From NCBI GenBank assembly GCA_002900555.1, contig MUGD01000099.1, forward strand, positions 1-6,963: a stretch of 6,963 nt of DNA. The letters run 5' to 3'. Each line of letters starts with the position of its first letter. Position 1 is the stretch's first letter. The translations under genes were made by a program, and so were the position numbers. The notes under the pieces are model-generated. The model worked only from the letters and a program-made list of their open reading frames with translations. It made no database searches and had not been told where the DNA came from. This DNA comes from Thermoplasmata archaeon M9B2D. Lineage in GTDB: Archaea > Thermoplasmatota > E2 > DHVEG-1. Of the stretch, positions 6,382 through 6,963 are shown piece after piece.

Positions 6382-6912
6382 TTATGTGAGCTTTAGTAAA
6401 TCGGACCGAGTTATGATGCCTCGAATGCGTCCTTGGGAATGAATCAATACTGCTTGGTAAGTCTGAAAGAGCGGTGCTATGATATCTATTGGAGTAGTTT
6501 CATCAATAAATGGTACGCCCTCGGGGCTCATAACAGCTTGAACAGATAGCTCATCCATATTGTGCTGGATATTCCGAATAATATCACGCTCGGTGACTAG
6601 TCCAACAAGCTGAGTTCCTCGGAGGACTGGTACCTGAGAGTAGTTGTGCTTCTGCATCAATCTCACTGCGGAAGATGCTTGGTCTCTAGCATCCACTGTA
6701 ACAGGACTGCGGGTCATAATCTCAGCACATGTTTTGCTTTGGCGATGAGTAAGGGTTTCCACAATTTTGGTTACCACTGATAATTTGGGATCCAGAGAAC
6801 CGCGTTCAAGACGGGCGATATAAGACTGTGACACTCCAACATCAATTGCCAAGTCAGCTTGCGTCATTCCTACTTCCCGTCTCATTTTTGAAAGCTCATC
6901 TACTGTCATCAT
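6382..6912 (-). CDS. XRE-type helix-turn-helix regulator with two CBS domains
   Basis: A 176-residue predicted transcription regulator of the archaeal HTH-CBS type (COG3620-like). Residues 4-57 form an XRE/Cro DNA-binding domain; the turn and recognition helix are seen in TQADLAIDVGVSQSYIARLE (17-36). Two CBS modules follow, about 64-115 and 126-176, forming a Bateman pair. Each ends in the typical strand-helix signature, GLVTERDI (104-111) and GIITRSDLL (165-173), with the Thr-x-x-Asp used in many CBS proteins to hold ribose or phosphate of adenine nucleotides. Sensing of AMP, ATP or S-adenosylmethionine is family-based inference; the targets are unknown. Two ATG codons in a row (6912 and 6909) open the gene; a same-frame TAG just upstream (6916-6918) excludes earlier starts. 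The promoter position suggests a leaderless message. It could regulate itself and the downstream helical protein gene. Confidence 0.92.
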   Translation of the reverse strand: MMTVDELSKMRREVGMTQADLAIDVGVSQSYIARLERGSLDPKLSVVTKIVETLTHRQSKTCAEIMTRSPVTVDARDQASSAVRLMQKHNYSQVPVLRGTQLVGLVTERDIIRNIQHNMDELSVQAVMSPEGVPFIDETTPIDIIAPLFQTYQAVLIHSQGRIRGIITRSDLLKLT

Positions 6913-6932
6913 TTTCTATTGATTCCTATTAG

Positions 6933-6946
6933 TAATATATTTTCAG
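6933..6946 (-). promoter_or_regulatory. Archaeal BRE/TATA promoter of the HTH-CBS gene
   Basis: On the minus strand CTGAAAATATATTA combines a BRE-like CTGAAAA (6946-6940) with the TATA element TATATTA (6939-6933). The centre of the TATA element is about 24-27 bases from the first ATG, so transcription should start at or next to the start codon and yield a leaderless mRNA. An AGGA at 6924-6927 would then lie upstream of the transcript and not serve as a ribosome binding site. Confidence 0.6.
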
Positions 6947-6963
6947 AAATTATTACCAGAGAG

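Noticed and set aside
1..6963. CRISPR arrays, tRNA or rRNA genes, insertion sequences, defence-type gene clusters
   Set aside because: No regularly spaced repeats, cloverleaf-like sequences, transposase motifs or terminal inverted repeats were seen; the gaps are short and all long frames are accounted for by housekeeping-type genes.

Overview
The window most likely comes from an archaeon. Two or three of its intergenic regions carry archaeal TATA/BRE-like promoter sequences, U-tract endings take the place of strong hairpin terminators, and starts are a mix of ATG and GTG. One gene encodes an XRE helix-turn-helix fused to two CBS domains, a regulator type common in archaea. By eye the base composition is moderately AT-rich. 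An Asgard (Thorarchaeota-like) or similar uncultured lineage would fit, but that placement is a guess; only 'archaeal' is reasonably supported.

Layout: positions 1-4897 run on the plus strand and 4945-6912 on the minus strand, so two blocks converge at a 47-base junction. The plus block holds the C-terminal end of a PhoU-like protein cut by the window edge, a CPA1-type Na+/H+ antiporter six bases downstream, and, after a 105-base gap, a complete P2-type cation-pumping P-type ATPase with its own Shine-Dalgarno. In transcription order the minus block holds an HTH-CBS regulator, a 218-residue helical soluble protein of unknown function, and a six-helix membrane protein resembling the HdeD/DUF308 family. 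No RNA gene, mobile element, CRISPR array or gene-free stretch above 300 bases was seen.

How they may work together: the plus block looks like a small cation-homeostasis neighbourhood, with secondary H+-coupled exchange in the antiporter, primary ATP-driven export in the P2 ATPase, and a PhoU-like helical protein that could regulate the antiporter. The HTH-CBS protein is a plausible adenine-nucleotide-sensing regulator, but nothing in the sequence ties it firmly to the pumps.

No clearly new multi-gene system is visible. The most unusual details are a tandem SHOCT-like repeat in the antiporter's cytoplasmic tail, an extra aspartate and a missing proline in the ATPase's M6 ion-binding helix, the same-frame stop-separated PhoU/antiporter pair, a palindrome upstream of the orphan helical gene's promoter, and a probably leaderless regulator gene.
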